In this document: one piece after another, positions 1 to 6,199 of the stretch
Layout of the letters: every line of letters begins with the position of its first letter
Numbering within the stretch: the first letter of the stretch is position 1
NCBI GenBank assembly: GCA_937957985.1
Contig: CALGOH010000196.1
Coordinates: 1-6,550, forward strand
Reading direction: 5' to 3'
Origin: an uncultured Verrucomicrobiae bacterium
GTDB lineage: Bacteria > Verrucomicrobiota > Verrucomicrobiia > Verrucomicrobiales > Akkermansiaceae
Length of the DNA stretch: 6,550 nucleotides
Notes under the pieces: model-generated
The model's database searches: none
The model's input: the letters and a program-made list of their open reading frames with translations, nothing else
What the model was told of the DNA's origin: nothing
Program-made: the position numbers and the translations under genes

Positions 1-42
1 AGCTGATGGCCGCGGAGCTTCCACCGATTCGATCCGCAGCAT
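1..42 (-). CDS. 5' end of the next operon gene (partial, unknown product)
   Basis: The stop codon of the helicase gene overlaps an ATG in the arrangement TAATG, so a further minus-strand gene probably starts at position 42. It then leaves the window after 14 codons, reading MLRIESVEAPRPSA. The frame is open to the window edge. There is no clear Shine-Dalgarno sequence, as expected if translation is coupled to the upstream gene by termination-reinitiation. Fourteen residues are too few to assign a family. The position suggests another member of the replication operon, but this is inference from context and the start itself could be chance. Confidence 0.5.
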   Translation of the reverse strand, partial: MLRIESVEAPRPSA

Positions 43-1511
43 TACTGCGCGTCCGTGCTAGTGCCCACGGGTAGCTGCTTCTGTCGGAGCGAATGTGCGC
101 GGTCGAGAACGTCCGACGTGGTGAGAACGGGAGGGGTCTCGGTTGCGCTTTCACCGACCACCAAGCCGACCACCAGCATGAGGGCGCGGCCGGACTCGTC
201 GCCCCCGGTGGCGGCTTCTCTCGGAGCGAATGGGTTGCACAGCTTGCAATCCGTGACGATGCCGCCAATGAGGGCTGACCACTCCTCAAACGAGCCGCGC
301 CGATGCTCCGCGAGTCTCGGCATGCCGTGATCCCTCCAACGCCTCACAAGAGCCCACAGGGACGCGAGGAAGCGGGAGCGGGTTTCGGGCTGCGACAGCC
401 AGGCGGGCGTGATCTCCCGGGTGAAGCTCCGCCCCCGGGCCTCGCCGGGCTCGAATAGGTCGATCACCAGGGCGCGGCGGTCGAGGTCTTCCGAGACGGT
501 CAACCCGTTCCCCGTGGCGAAAACCTGAGTCACCTTCGCCGCCATCGCCTGCCGCGGCGAATGCACGGGCCGGCATGGGTGAACGGGCGACGTGATGAAC
601 CGATTGAGGGCCTGCGAATGGATGCTCTTGCAGTCATCCAACAGGAGGAAGGGGAGCCGCGCCAGAGCCGCGGCATCCAGTGTCTTTTCAAACTCCGCTT
701 CGGTGTCCGACTTCCCGCTTTCGGGGGCCAGTCCATGCACCGGAGCAACCGCCATCCGCATCAGCAGGCTTTTGCCCGATCCCGGCTGGTTCGCGTTGTA
801 AACGATGAAGGGCCGGGCGGTCCCCTCGGGGAAGAGCGCGTGGCAGAATATCCCCAGCATCGCCGCCACATGCGCCGCGTAGCTCCGACGCAGGACCACC
901 TTGCCTTGGCCCTCACTCTCGAACGGAAACTCTGACAGGCACTCCATCAGGAAGCCGAATCCCTCCGTGTCCGCGAGGTCATCGGCAAAAGGTACGCCGT
1001 CCACCGTAAAAAGCCCGCTCTCGGTATCGAAGCCGGGCGGGGCAAGCTCGATCGTCCGCGCCTCACCTTCGCCCTTCCACACGGGCACCCGCACGCGAGA
1101 GACGGCTTTCAACTCCCGGAGTTGCCGGCGGAACTGGTCCGCGGCGAGGATCTTCCCGGCCATGTCCTTGCCGATGCTCTCCACCCGGGGCGCGTCCTGC
1201 GCCGGCCGCGTGAAGGCAAGGTGATCCTCCACCCATGACGTGAACCGCTCCGGGTTCATCGGCGCGATCTCCCCGGTTTCGTCCACCGTCGAAAGCCCTT
1301 CCCCGAAACGGAACATCGGCGCGGCGTGAAGGATCATTCCCACCGTCCGGGCGATCGAGGAAATCGGTTGCGACAGGTTCACCACCGGCAACCGCGAGCC
1401 ATCCCCCGGCGCGGGGGTATCGGTGGCGGCCGCCACTGCAGCGATGTTCCGGCGGATATCATCGGGCCCGGCAGAGTCTTGGGGCGTGTCGGCTTGGGAA
1501 GAGTCGGACAT
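42..1511 (-). CDS. Phage/plasmid-type replicative helicase, AAA+/SF3-like ATPase
   Basis: A 489-residue probable DNA helicase that would unwind the element's DNA during replication, working with the primase encoded just upstream. Visible motifs are a Walker A P-loop (NQPGSGKS, residues 241-248), a Walker B strand ending in two acids (PFLLLDD, 287-293), a sensor-1-like Asn in ATGNG (332-336) and a candidate arginine finger in DLDRR (342-346). This order is typical of helicase domains in phage and plasmid primase-helicase proteins. Residues 40-200 resemble the leader region such proteins carry before the ATPase core. Residues 410-445 (WSALIGG to GGDES) resemble their usual C-terminal segment. 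The ATG at 1511 lies 7 bp after the primase stop and has no strong ribosome site, so coupled translation is likely. Which helicase superfamily it belongs to is inferred from motifs, not from a search. Confidence 0.82.
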   Translation of the reverse strand: MSDSSQADTPQDSAGPDDIRRNIAAVAAATDTPAPGDGSRLPVVNLSQPISSIARTVGMILHAAPMFRFGEGLSTVDETGEIAPMNPERFTSWVEDHLAFTRPAQDAPRVESIGKDMAGKILAADQFRRQLRELKAVSRVRVPVWKGEGEARTIELAPPGFDTESGLFTVDGVPFADDLADTEGFGFLMECLSEFPFESEGQGKVVLRRSYAAHVAAMLGIFCHALFPEGTARPFIVYNANQPGSGKSLLMRMAVAPVHGLAPESGKSDTEAEFEKTLDAAALARLPFLLLDDCKSIHSQALNRFITSPVHPCRPVHSPRQAMAAKVTQVFATGNGLTVSEDLDRRALVIDLFEPGEARGRSFTREITPAWLSQPETRSRFLASLWALVRRWRDHGMPRLAEHRRGSFEEWSALIGGIVTDCKLCNPFAPREAATGGDESGRALMLVVGLVVGESATETPPVLTTSDVLDRAHSLRQKQLPVGTSTDAQ

Positions 1512-1518
1512 CCAGGCA

Positions 1519-2610
1519 TCAAGGAAGGCAATCGAGGATCGGGCGGGCCGATGCCTCGGGGTTCAGGTAGATCAGTCTTTGCAAGCGGGGCTCGGGATAC
1601 CTCATCGGCTTCCCGTCCTTGTCCCGCGAGCCGGCCCGGCTGGTCCCCGGGAGCCGTGTCAGGCGAACGGCCGTCATCGCGGCTGGATCCGCTCCGAGCG
1701 GGCACAGGATCGGCACCAGGTCATCACGGAGGGCGTCCCATTGCTGTTTGCTCCCGGCTGCCACCTTTGCGAGCGCATGGATACTCCGCCCGCCGGACGT
1801 GTAGGCGGCGACGATGGGCAAGGGGAGTTGCACCAGGGCGCGAAGCCACAGCTCGGCGGGGGCCTCGTCGGACTCCAGAACCAGGAACCGCCAAGCGGTC
1901 ACACAATCCCCGTGGCGGCGTCCCATGCGGGGGGCACCGGCTTTGTCGCGGTTGTTCAGGTTCGGCTTCCATACGCCTTCCACGGGCTGCGCGAGAAACC
2001 AGACCCCGAACGGACCGCCCGCCGGGAGCGGCGACGGAACCGCCTTCACCCCCGGAGACTTCCCGAGGCGGAATGATCCTCGCCCGGCTTCCCACAGGAA
2101 ATCCCCCTGGGAAAACTCGGCGGTGAAGACAAGCACGCGCTCGCCAGACCGGTAGAGGGTGGAAAGGAATAGCTCGGCGGTCGTGGTGTCCTGCTTCGCG
2201 GGGATCGCCACCGGGGACCGAGCCGCCAGCCACTCGGGGCTGATCGCATGCGGACACCTCGCCGCGAAGTCCGCCAGCTTCTTCGGATCGTAGGGCGGGC
2301 GTTTGGGCTTTCGTTCGGGCATCGGTGCCGGTGCCACGTTCCCCAGCGTCGGCGGGCGAGCCTCGCCGCCGGCCTCCGCCTTGCCGATGCGCGAGCGGAG
2401 TTCCGCATTGAAGCTATCGACCACCGCGGCGCAACTACTATGGAAACAGTATGCGGTCGGGGCACCTTCAAGGATCACGCGGAAATCCCTGCGGCCGGGG
2501 CGCCCCGTGTGGAGTTCACGGCCGGGACATGGCGCGTAGCCGTCTGCGTCGAGGGCATGGCCAAGCATTTCCTCGGCGATGGCTCGCCGAATGGCGGGGT
2601 TCTCAGGCAT
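1519..2610 (-). CDS. Archaeo-eukaryotic-type (AEP) primase with N-terminal zinc-binding motif
   Basis: A 363-residue probable DNA primase, making primers for replication of the element. The N-terminus has a possible zinc-binding set, Cys28 and His34 (CPGRELH) with Cys55 and Cys60 (CFHSSC), similar in spirit to primase zinc ribbons. The C-terminal half shows an AEP-like pattern: a hydrophobic strand ending in two acids (WRFLVLESDE, residues 240-249), then the SxH motif in SGGRSIHALAKV (272-283), then a conserved-looking basic segment AVRLTRLPG (314-322). In AEP primases these acids bind metal and the SxH motif contacts the nucleotide. It ends 7 bp before the helicase gene and starts 8 bp after a small unknown gene. 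Many phages fuse primase and helicase; here they are separate. The ATG at 2610 has no obvious ribosome site. The AEP assignment rests on motif reading alone. Confidence 0.75.
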   Translation of the reverse strand: MPENPAIRRAIAEEMLGHALDADGYAPCPGRELHTGRPGRRDFRVILEGAPTAYCFHSSCAAVVDSFNAELRSRIGKAEAGGEARPPTLGNVAPAPMPERKPKRPPYDPKKLADFAARCPHAISPEWLAARSPVAIPAKQDTTTAELFLSTLYRSGERVLVFTAEFSQGDFLWEAGRGSFRLGKSPGVKAVPSPLPAGGPFGVWFLAQPVEGVWKPNLNNRDKAGAPRMGRRHGDCVTAWRFLVLESDEAPAELWLRALVQLPLPIVAAYTSGGRSIHALAKVAAGSKQQWDALRDDLVPILCPLGADPAAMTAVRLTRLPGTSRAGSRDKDGKPMRYPEPRLQRLIYLNPEASARPILDCLP

Positions 2611-2618
2611 CGCGACGC

Positions 2619-2933
2619 TTAAAGGGCTGTCAGCTTGTTGAGGATCTCGGCGGTTCCCCGAAGCGTCTCCGCCAGCTCGGCTATCAAGAGTTCCTCGGCC
2701 CGATTGATCTCCTCCGATGGATTCTCTCCCCGCGGGGGAGTGTCATCTGCAGGGCGGGAAAGTCCAACGAACGGGCACATTCGCAAAGCCCCTTCCTCGT
2801 CGCGATCGGTCCGAAAGATCACCAGGGCCACCTGGGGAATCATCCCATCCCCGCGGCGTGAAGCTGACACCGCGCGGGCAATCCTCCGCGCCGTGGCCAA
2901 CTCGACAGGCTCGGGAGGGTCCGGCTCATTCAT
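2619..2933 (-). CDS. Small conserved-context protein of unknown function
   Basis: A 104-residue protein I do not recognise. It has no signal peptide or membrane segment. The first third is basic (ELATARRIARAVSASRRGD, residues 11-29), followed by a short hydrophobic strand (QVALVIF, 34-40). After an acidic, proline-rich stretch (61-76) comes a likely amphipathic helix (SEEINRAEELLIAELAETLR, 73-92). Its start overlaps the stop of the HTH gene by 4 bp (ATGA) and its stop lies 8 bp before the primase start. It is therefore embedded in the operon and is very probably a real translated gene. A role as a replication accessory factor or regulator is possible from position only. Confidence 0.72.
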   Translation of the reverse strand: MNEPDPPEPVELATARRIARAVSASRRGDGMIPQVALVIFRTDRDEEGALRMCPFVGLSRPADDTPPRGENPSEEINRAEELLIAELAETLRGTAEILNKLTAL

Positions 2934-3169
2934 CGCTTGGCCCGCTTCGGGTTCTGCCGTGACTCGCGGGCGTCGAGGAAGGATTCAATCGCTGAATAGC
3001 GGATCCGGACGGCACCACGAATCCGCACCACCGGCAAATCCCCGCTGGCGAGAAGATGGTCAAGAGTCCGAAGTCCGACTGATAGCACGCGGGCTGCTTG
3101 TGGGCGGGTGAGTAGCGGGGGAATCCCCTCGGATTGCTCTACCTTGTGAATTCTAGCTTGTGGGTCCAT
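2930..3169 (-). CDS. Excisionase-like helix-turn-helix DNA-binding protein (MerR/HTH_17 type)
   Basis: A 79-residue protein with the layout of small excisionase or AlpA-like DNA-binding proteins. PPLLTRPQAARVLSVGLRTL (residues 17-36) forms the helix-turn-helix, followed by a wing-like segment LPVVRIRGAVRIRYSAIESF (45-64) and a basic tail (RQNPKRAKR). In mobile elements such proteins bend DNA at attachment sites to favour excision, or act as early regulators. No integrase is visible in the window, so which role applies cannot be decided. It is the first gene of the leftward operon, and the long non-coding repeat region lies directly upstream. The only nearby ribosome-like site is AAGGGG (complement of 3180-3185), 10 nt before the ATG, which is weak. 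The next gene overlaps its stop as ATGA. Confidence 0.8.
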   Translation of the reverse strand: MDPQARIHKVEQSEGIPPLLTRPQAARVLSVGLRTLDHLLASGDLPVVRIRGAVRIRYSAIESFLDARESRQNPKRAKR

Positions 3170-3221
3170 ACGCTGCTAACCCCTTGTCAAATCGCGTTGC
3201 TCGCTGTGGGAAGTTGCGGGG

Positions 3222-3442
3222 CTCCCGGAGGCGATCGGGACCGGTCATCAGGGCCGCGACGCCGGCTTCCGATCGAGGCGGTCCGGCTCGCCTGGCACGC
3301 CACCGCGGCGGGGAGCGGACATCCTCGACGGGCCTCCCGGTGGTGATCGGGACCGGTCACCAGGGCGACGACGACGGGCGACTCGACGCCGGCTCCCGAT
3401 CGAGGCGGCGCGGCTCGCCTGGCAATCCCACCGCGCCGCGCC
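3222..3442 (+). repeat. Repeat block 1: tandem partial copies of a ~125 bp GC-rich unit
   Basis: Shared landmarks, in order on the plus strand, are GATCGGGACCGGTCA, CAGGGC, GACGCCGGC, CGATCGAGGCGG, CGGCTCGCCTGGCA, CACCGC, CATCCTCGACGGGC and CTCCCGGTGGT. GACGCCGGC recurs at 3258 and 3385, a period of 127 bp. Within each unit GATCGGGACCGG (3345-3356) can pair with CCGGCTCCCGATC (3389-3401), giving a stem of about 12 bp around a 32-base loop. An equivalent pair lies at 3233-3244 and 3262-3274. The block stops exactly where palindrome P1 begins. All copies in the window point the same way. Confidence 0.88.
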
Positions 3443-3466
3443 GAAAAACTCTCCGGGAAGTTTTTC
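3443..3466. repeat. Palindrome P1 (imperfect, CCGG centre)
   Basis: The outer arms GAAAAACT (3443-3450) and AGTTTTTC (3459-3466) are exact reverse complements. The centre CTCCGGGA has one wobble-type and one mismatched position around CCGG. It abuts repeat block 1. On the minus strand it would give a GC-centred hairpin followed by CGGCG rather than a long T run, so it is a poor terminator. GGAACAGT follows at 3507-3514, an echo of the AACAGTT motif that follows P2-P4. Confidence 0.8.
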
Positions 3467-3522
3467 TGTTCGAGACTCCCGACCGATGAACCAATGCGGA
3501 CCGTTCGGAACAGTCGGTTTCT

Positions 3523-3544
3523 GGATTCCCTCCGGAGGGAATCC
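3523..3544. repeat. Palindrome P2 (perfect, 22 bp, TCCGGA centre)
   Basis: The left arm GGATTCCCTCC is the exact reverse complement of the right arm, with symmetry around 3533/3534. It is followed by AACCGCAACAGTT (3546-3558) and a second AACAGT (3562-3567). Its start lies 53 bp before the start of P3. Confidence 0.9.
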
Positions 3545-3575
3545 CAACCGCAACAGTTCAAAACAGTCACAGCTA

Positions 3576-3597
3576 AGATTCTCCCCGGGGAGAATCT
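3576..3597. repeat. Palindrome P3 (perfect, 22 bp, CCCGGG centre)
   Basis: The left arm AGATTCTCCCC pairs perfectly with the right arm, centred at 3586/3587. Compared with P2, several arm positions differ, and each change is matched on the other arm. It is followed by the same AACCGCAACAGTT (3599-3611) and by another CAACAGTT (3614-3621). Confidence 0.9.
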
Positions 3598-3676
3598 CAA
3601 CCGCAACAGTTGCCAACAGTTATGAAGAACCAACTTCCGCTTGTAGCGAGCACCCTCTATCTCCGCCCCTGGGCAA

Positions 3677-3838
3677 TGATCGAGGCGTACCGGCGCGCCT
3701 GGCAACTCCACCGCACCGCGGAGCCGGCATCCATGACGGGCCTCCCGGCGATCGGGACCCGTCACCAGGGCGACGACGACGGACCACTCGACGCCGGCTT
3801 CCGATCGGTGCACCGGCTCGCCTGGCACGCCACCGCGG
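3677..3838 (+). repeat. Repeat block 2: about 1.3 copies of the ~125 bp GC-rich unit
   Basis: It begins inside the unit at GATCGAGGCG (3678) and continues through CGCCTGGCAACTCCACCGC, GACGGGCCTCCCGG, GATCGGGACCC (3750-3760), GTCACCAGGGCGACGACGAC and CTCGACGCCGGC. It ends at CGCCTGGCACGCCACCGCGG (3819-3838). The GATCG landmark repeats at 3678 and 3803, a 125 bp period. The stem pair is present with slight decay (3750-3760 with 3794-3806). Palindrome P4 follows 8 bp later, repeating the order seen at block 1 and P1. Confidence 0.85.
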
Positions 3839-3846
3839 AACACTGA

Positions 3847-3866
3847 AAATTTCACCGGTGAAATTT
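3847..3866. repeat. Palindrome P4 (perfect, 20 bp, ACCGGT centre)
   Basis: AAATTTCACC (3847-3856) pairs perfectly with GGTGAAATTT (3857-3866). It is followed by AACCGAACAGTT (3870-3881) and CCAACAAG, the same flank type as P2 and P3. P4 starts 52 bp before P5, almost the same spacing as P2 to P3. Confidence 0.9.
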
Positions 3867-3896
3867 CCGAACCGAACAGTTCCCAACAAGAGCCCC

Positions 3897-3922
3897 GAAA
3901 AAACTCCCCGGGGAGTTTTTCC
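3897..3922 (-). terminator. Palindrome P5, possible intrinsic terminator of the tape measure gene
   Basis: The core 3899-3920 is a perfect 22 bp palindrome with left arm AAAAACTCCCC and a CCGG centre. Read on the minus strand it forms a GC-rich stem with CCGG as a four-base loop, ending in a run of six T residues. It lies about 75-100 bp past the tape measure stop, a reasonable place for a terminator. The symmetric T run on the other strand would make it bidirectional. It also belongs to the palindrome family P1-P5, so termination may be incidental. Confidence 0.5.
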
Positions 3923-3997
3923 TTCAAATCTCCCGAGCGCGAGCCGCGCGGAACCCCTCCTCTTATCGCCGTCAATCCGCGACCGCGTTTGACGGGC

Positions 3998-6076
3998 TCA
4001 GGCGTAAACGGCCGCGACCCGGCCGCGGTTCTGATTTCCCAGCCTGATCTCCTTGAGGATCTGCTTTTGAACGCCGGTTTGCCGCCTCGCTTCTGCAAGT
4101 TGAGGTTCGAAGAGTGTGAAACCGATCCCACCCCCTCCGATTCGTGCCATGCTGCTGGCGATCGTCGCGAAGCTCGGGAGCTTGGCGGGCGTGAACTCGC
4201 GCTCGTCCTGGCTGCGGTCTTGTGGTCCGCGGTCACCCTGGCGAGGAGGGCCGGGAACGGCGGCACCTTCGCGAAGCTTCTTCATGACGGGCTGCAACTC
4301 CATGAACAGTTCTCGCAGTGTGCTACGTGCCTTCTGGGCATCATCGGTGTATGCAGTCGGGCGGCGGGCCGCGTCACTTGCGGCACGAAGACCTCCTTTG
4401 AGGGCCTGACTCACTGCTTCAGCGACGTTCCCGCCTTTCGCAACGTCATTGATCAAGACCATGCCTTGAGCAACTTCCGCACTGGCCTTGCTTCTGGCGT
4501 TTGCCGCCTCACCCGCTCGCCAGGTCGATTCGTAGATGCTGGCTGCGATATTGTGTCCCAGCCCCCGCATCAGGCCGGCGATACCGTCCCAGAATGCAGG
4601 ATCTCTCAGCTTCGCCATAGCCGTTCCGAAAAGGGGTGGCAACGCACTGCCGAGGAAAGCGACCGCGCCTTGCAAGCCCCGCATCAGGCCATCCACCGCA
4701 GAGGTTACGGCAACCCGGAAGCCAGCCCCCAGCACGTCCCCAAGCCTCCCGGCCTTGAACGCCGCGAAGACGAATGCCATGGCCTTGCCGACACCTTCGC
4801 CCATCTCGCGGACCTGATCCCGCATGGTCTTCACGATCTGAATCGCCTCTTGGAGCATCGGACGCAAGGCGTCATTGATCGGCGTTCCGAACTCGCGAAG
4901 CAGAATCTGTATTCCGTAACTCAGCGTCGAGAAGAGACCCTTTCCCGTGACACTCATCCGCTTCAGCATGTCTTCGAACTGCGCACCTGGCCCGCTCAGG
5001 CTGGCGATACCCGCACGCACCTGATCAAAGGTAAGTCCTTTCTCGATTGCTTTTCGGAGGTCGTCTCCGGTTTTGCCGGTCACTTTTTCGAGTTCCGGGA
5101 GGAGATTGATTCCTCTCTCAAGGAACTTGTTCAGCTCCTCGGTTTGGAAGCGTCCGCGGGCGAATCCTTTCGCCATCGCGTCCCCGAGTTCCTCCAGCGT
5201 CTCGCCGCTGGTTCCTGCGACTGCTCCCAGCTCACGAACGATTGCCGCCACCTCCTCTTTGATGCCAGCCCCCAGCAGCTTCAGCGCGGTATTCTGGACG
5301 TTGCCACCCTCGAAAGGAGTGTCGATCGAGAATGCGTCCAGCTCTTCCATCAGCTCCTTCGCGGCTCCGATGCTACCGGTGAACTGCTCCATTCTCACGC
5401 GGAGCACTTCGAAATCCTGCGCCGCCCCGACTGACTTCTTCACCAGGAGGCCGAAACTCGCCATGACCCCCACAAGGCTGACCAAGCCCGTGATCGGCAA
5501 AGCGGCTGAGAACATCGCGCCAAGTCCCCCGAGCGTGCGCTTGATCCCCAACAGACCGGCTCGCAATCCTCTGACTGCTGCGCGGGCTCCGCGAAGTGCT
5601 CCGCTGATCACCCGGCCCGCGAGTCTTGCCGCAGACTGAACGCTTCTCCACGCGGTCCGGACTGCCAGGACGGAGACTGCCGCACCGGCCGCGCCGACAG
5701 CAATCACCCGGAACGTCTTCGATCGCATCAGGCTTCGCATCGTTGCTCCAACGCCGCGAATCCCTTCGCTTAGCACCTTGGAATTGCTCAGGGCACTTTG
5801 GATGCCACCCCCGATCTTCAGGCGGCCAAGTGCTCGCGCTGCTTGGGCTGCCACAGAGAAGCCCGTCGCAAGTCCACCGATGGCGTTCCCGGCCTTCCCC
5901 GCTCGATCAAGAGTCTTGTCGAGGGCAGAGACGGTCGCCTGGCCTGCCTGATTCGCGGCCGCGGCCTGCTGCTGCATCGACTGCATCACTTGATTGAGGG
6001 CTTGGCGAAGTTCGCGGAGTGCTTCGCGGAACGGCTCGGCGTCGCCCTCAATTGGAATAGTGAAGCCTTCATCCAT
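3998..6076 (-). CDS. Phage tail tape measure protein
   Basis: A 692-residue protein that would set tail length and be threaded through the tail tube of a siphovirus- or myovirus-like particle. The N-terminus (FTIPIEGDAEPFREALREL, residues 5-23) matches the usual tape measure opening, followed by a Gln/Ala-rich helical stretch (25-60). Residues 218-370 carry the characteristic tape measure domain: DFEVLRVRMEQFTGS, then IDTPFEGGNVQNTALKLLGAG, GFARGRFQTEELNKFLERGI and KVTGKTGDDLRKAIEKG. Hydrophobic segments lie near 122-140, 190-213 and 469-485, as is common in this family. The C-terminus (ARRQTGVQKQILKEIRLGNQ, from 663) looks like a natural end, so the gene appears intact although short for the family. 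A purine-rich AAAGAGG precedes the ATG. No tail chaperone, tube or distal tail gene accompanies it. Confidence 0.92.
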   Translation of the reverse strand: MDEGFTIPIEGDAEPFREALRELRQALNQVMQSMQQQAAAANQAGQATVSALDKTLDRAGKAGNAIGGLATGFSVAAQAARALGRLKIGGGIQSALSNSKVLSEGIRGVGATMRSLMRSKTFRVIAVGAAGAAVSVLAVRTAWRSVQSAARLAGRVISGALRGARAAVRGLRAGLLGIKRTLGGLGAMFSAALPITGLVSLVGVMASFGLLVKKSVGAAQDFEVLRVRMEQFTGSIGAAKELMEELDAFSIDTPFEGGNVQNTALKLLGAGIKEEVAAIVRELGAVAGTSGETLEELGDAMAKGFARGRFQTEELNKFLERGINLLPELEKVTGKTGDDLRKAIEKGLTFDQVRAGIASLSGPGAQFEDMLKRMSVTGKGLFSTLSYGIQILLREFGTPINDALRPMLQEAIQIVKTMRDQVREMGEGVGKAMAFVFAAFKAGRLGDVLGAGFRVAVTSAVDGLMRGLQGAVAFLGSALPPLFGTAMAKLRDPAFWDGIAGLMRGLGHNIAASIYESTWRAGEAANARSKASAEVAQGMVLINDVAKGGNVAEAVSQALKGGLRAASDAARRPTAYTDDAQKARSTLRELFMELQPVMKKLREGAAVPGPPRQGDRGPQDRSQDEREFTPAKLPSFATIASSMARIGGGGIGFTLFEPQLAEARRQTGVQKQILKEIRLGNQNRGRVAAVYA

Positions 6077-6079
6077 ACT

Positions 6080-6086
6080 CCTCTTT
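6080..6086 (-). promoter_or_regulatory. Ribosome binding site of the tape measure gene
   Basis: The minus strand reads GAAAGAGGAGT directly before the ATG at 6076. AAAGAGG (complement of 6080-6086) is the likely Shine-Dalgarno sequence, although its spacing of 3 nt is short. It supports this ATG as the start, together with the family-like N-terminal sequence. Confidence 0.55.
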
Positions 6087-6094
6087 CTTCGGTG

Positions 6095-6178
6095 TCAAAA
6101 ATCCGCAAAGCTGCGCGTTGCTATCACTTTGAAATCAACACCTTGCAGAATACGCCCCATGGGCATCATACGCGCCAT
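6095..6178 (-). pseudogene. Possible 3' remnant of a gene upstream of the tape measure gene (27 codons)
   Basis: A short frame starts MARMMPMGRILQGVDF and ends with a TGA 18 bp before the tape measure ATG, the kind of spacing expected within a tail operon. Its composition is not like the adjacent repeat. The frame remains open upstream through PLILIDTF and then runs into repeat block 3, whose homology begins about 22 bp before the first ATG. This fits the last codons of a tail gene cut off by the repeat block. It could equally be a chance open frame, since 27 codons carry little statistical weight. I do not recognise the peptide. Confidence 0.35.
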
Positions 6179-6199
6179 GAACGTATCTATCAGGATCAG

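Larger units (their letters stand above)
3170..3997. other. Non-coding, repeat- and palindrome-rich intergenic region
   Basis: These 828 bp separate the tape measure stop from the HTH start. Reading frames stay open here on both strands, but their products are arginine, serine and proline rich and follow the DNA repeats in several frames at once, so I treat them as non-coding. The region holds, left to right, about 1.7 copies of a ~125 bp unit, palindromes P1, P2 and P3, about 1.3 further copies of the unit, then palindromes P4 and P5. The leader and promoter of the leftward replication operon should lie near its left end, but I cannot point to a convincing -35/-10 pair. P5 at the right end could terminate tape measure transcription. 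Confidence 0.75.

Noticed and set aside
1326..2126. Plus-strand open frame of 266 codons
   Set aside because: It is antisense to the helicase and primase genes, with Arg/Gly/Pro-rich low-complexity translation typical of shadow frames in GC-rich DNA.
3185..3190. TTGACA on the minus strand as a -35 box for the HTH gene
   Set aside because: It lies only 15 bp before the ATG, and no -10 sequence occurs at a proper distance. The nearest TAGAAT is 29 bp further on and inside the coding region.
3222..3922. Possible CRISPR array
   Set aside because: The repeat units are about 125 bp with internal similarity throughout, and the palindromes differ in sequence and are irregularly spaced. There are no short identical repeats with unique spacers and no cas genes.
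3187..4266. Long open frame of 359 codons on the minus strand
   Set aside because: It overlaps the end of the tape measure gene in another frame and runs through all the repeats. The product is rich in Arg, Ser, Pro and Gly and simply mirrors the repeated DNA, so it is an effect of high GC content.
3989..5434. Plus-strand open frame of 481 codons
   Set aside because: It lies almost entirely antisense to the well-supported tape measure gene and shows no recognisable domain.
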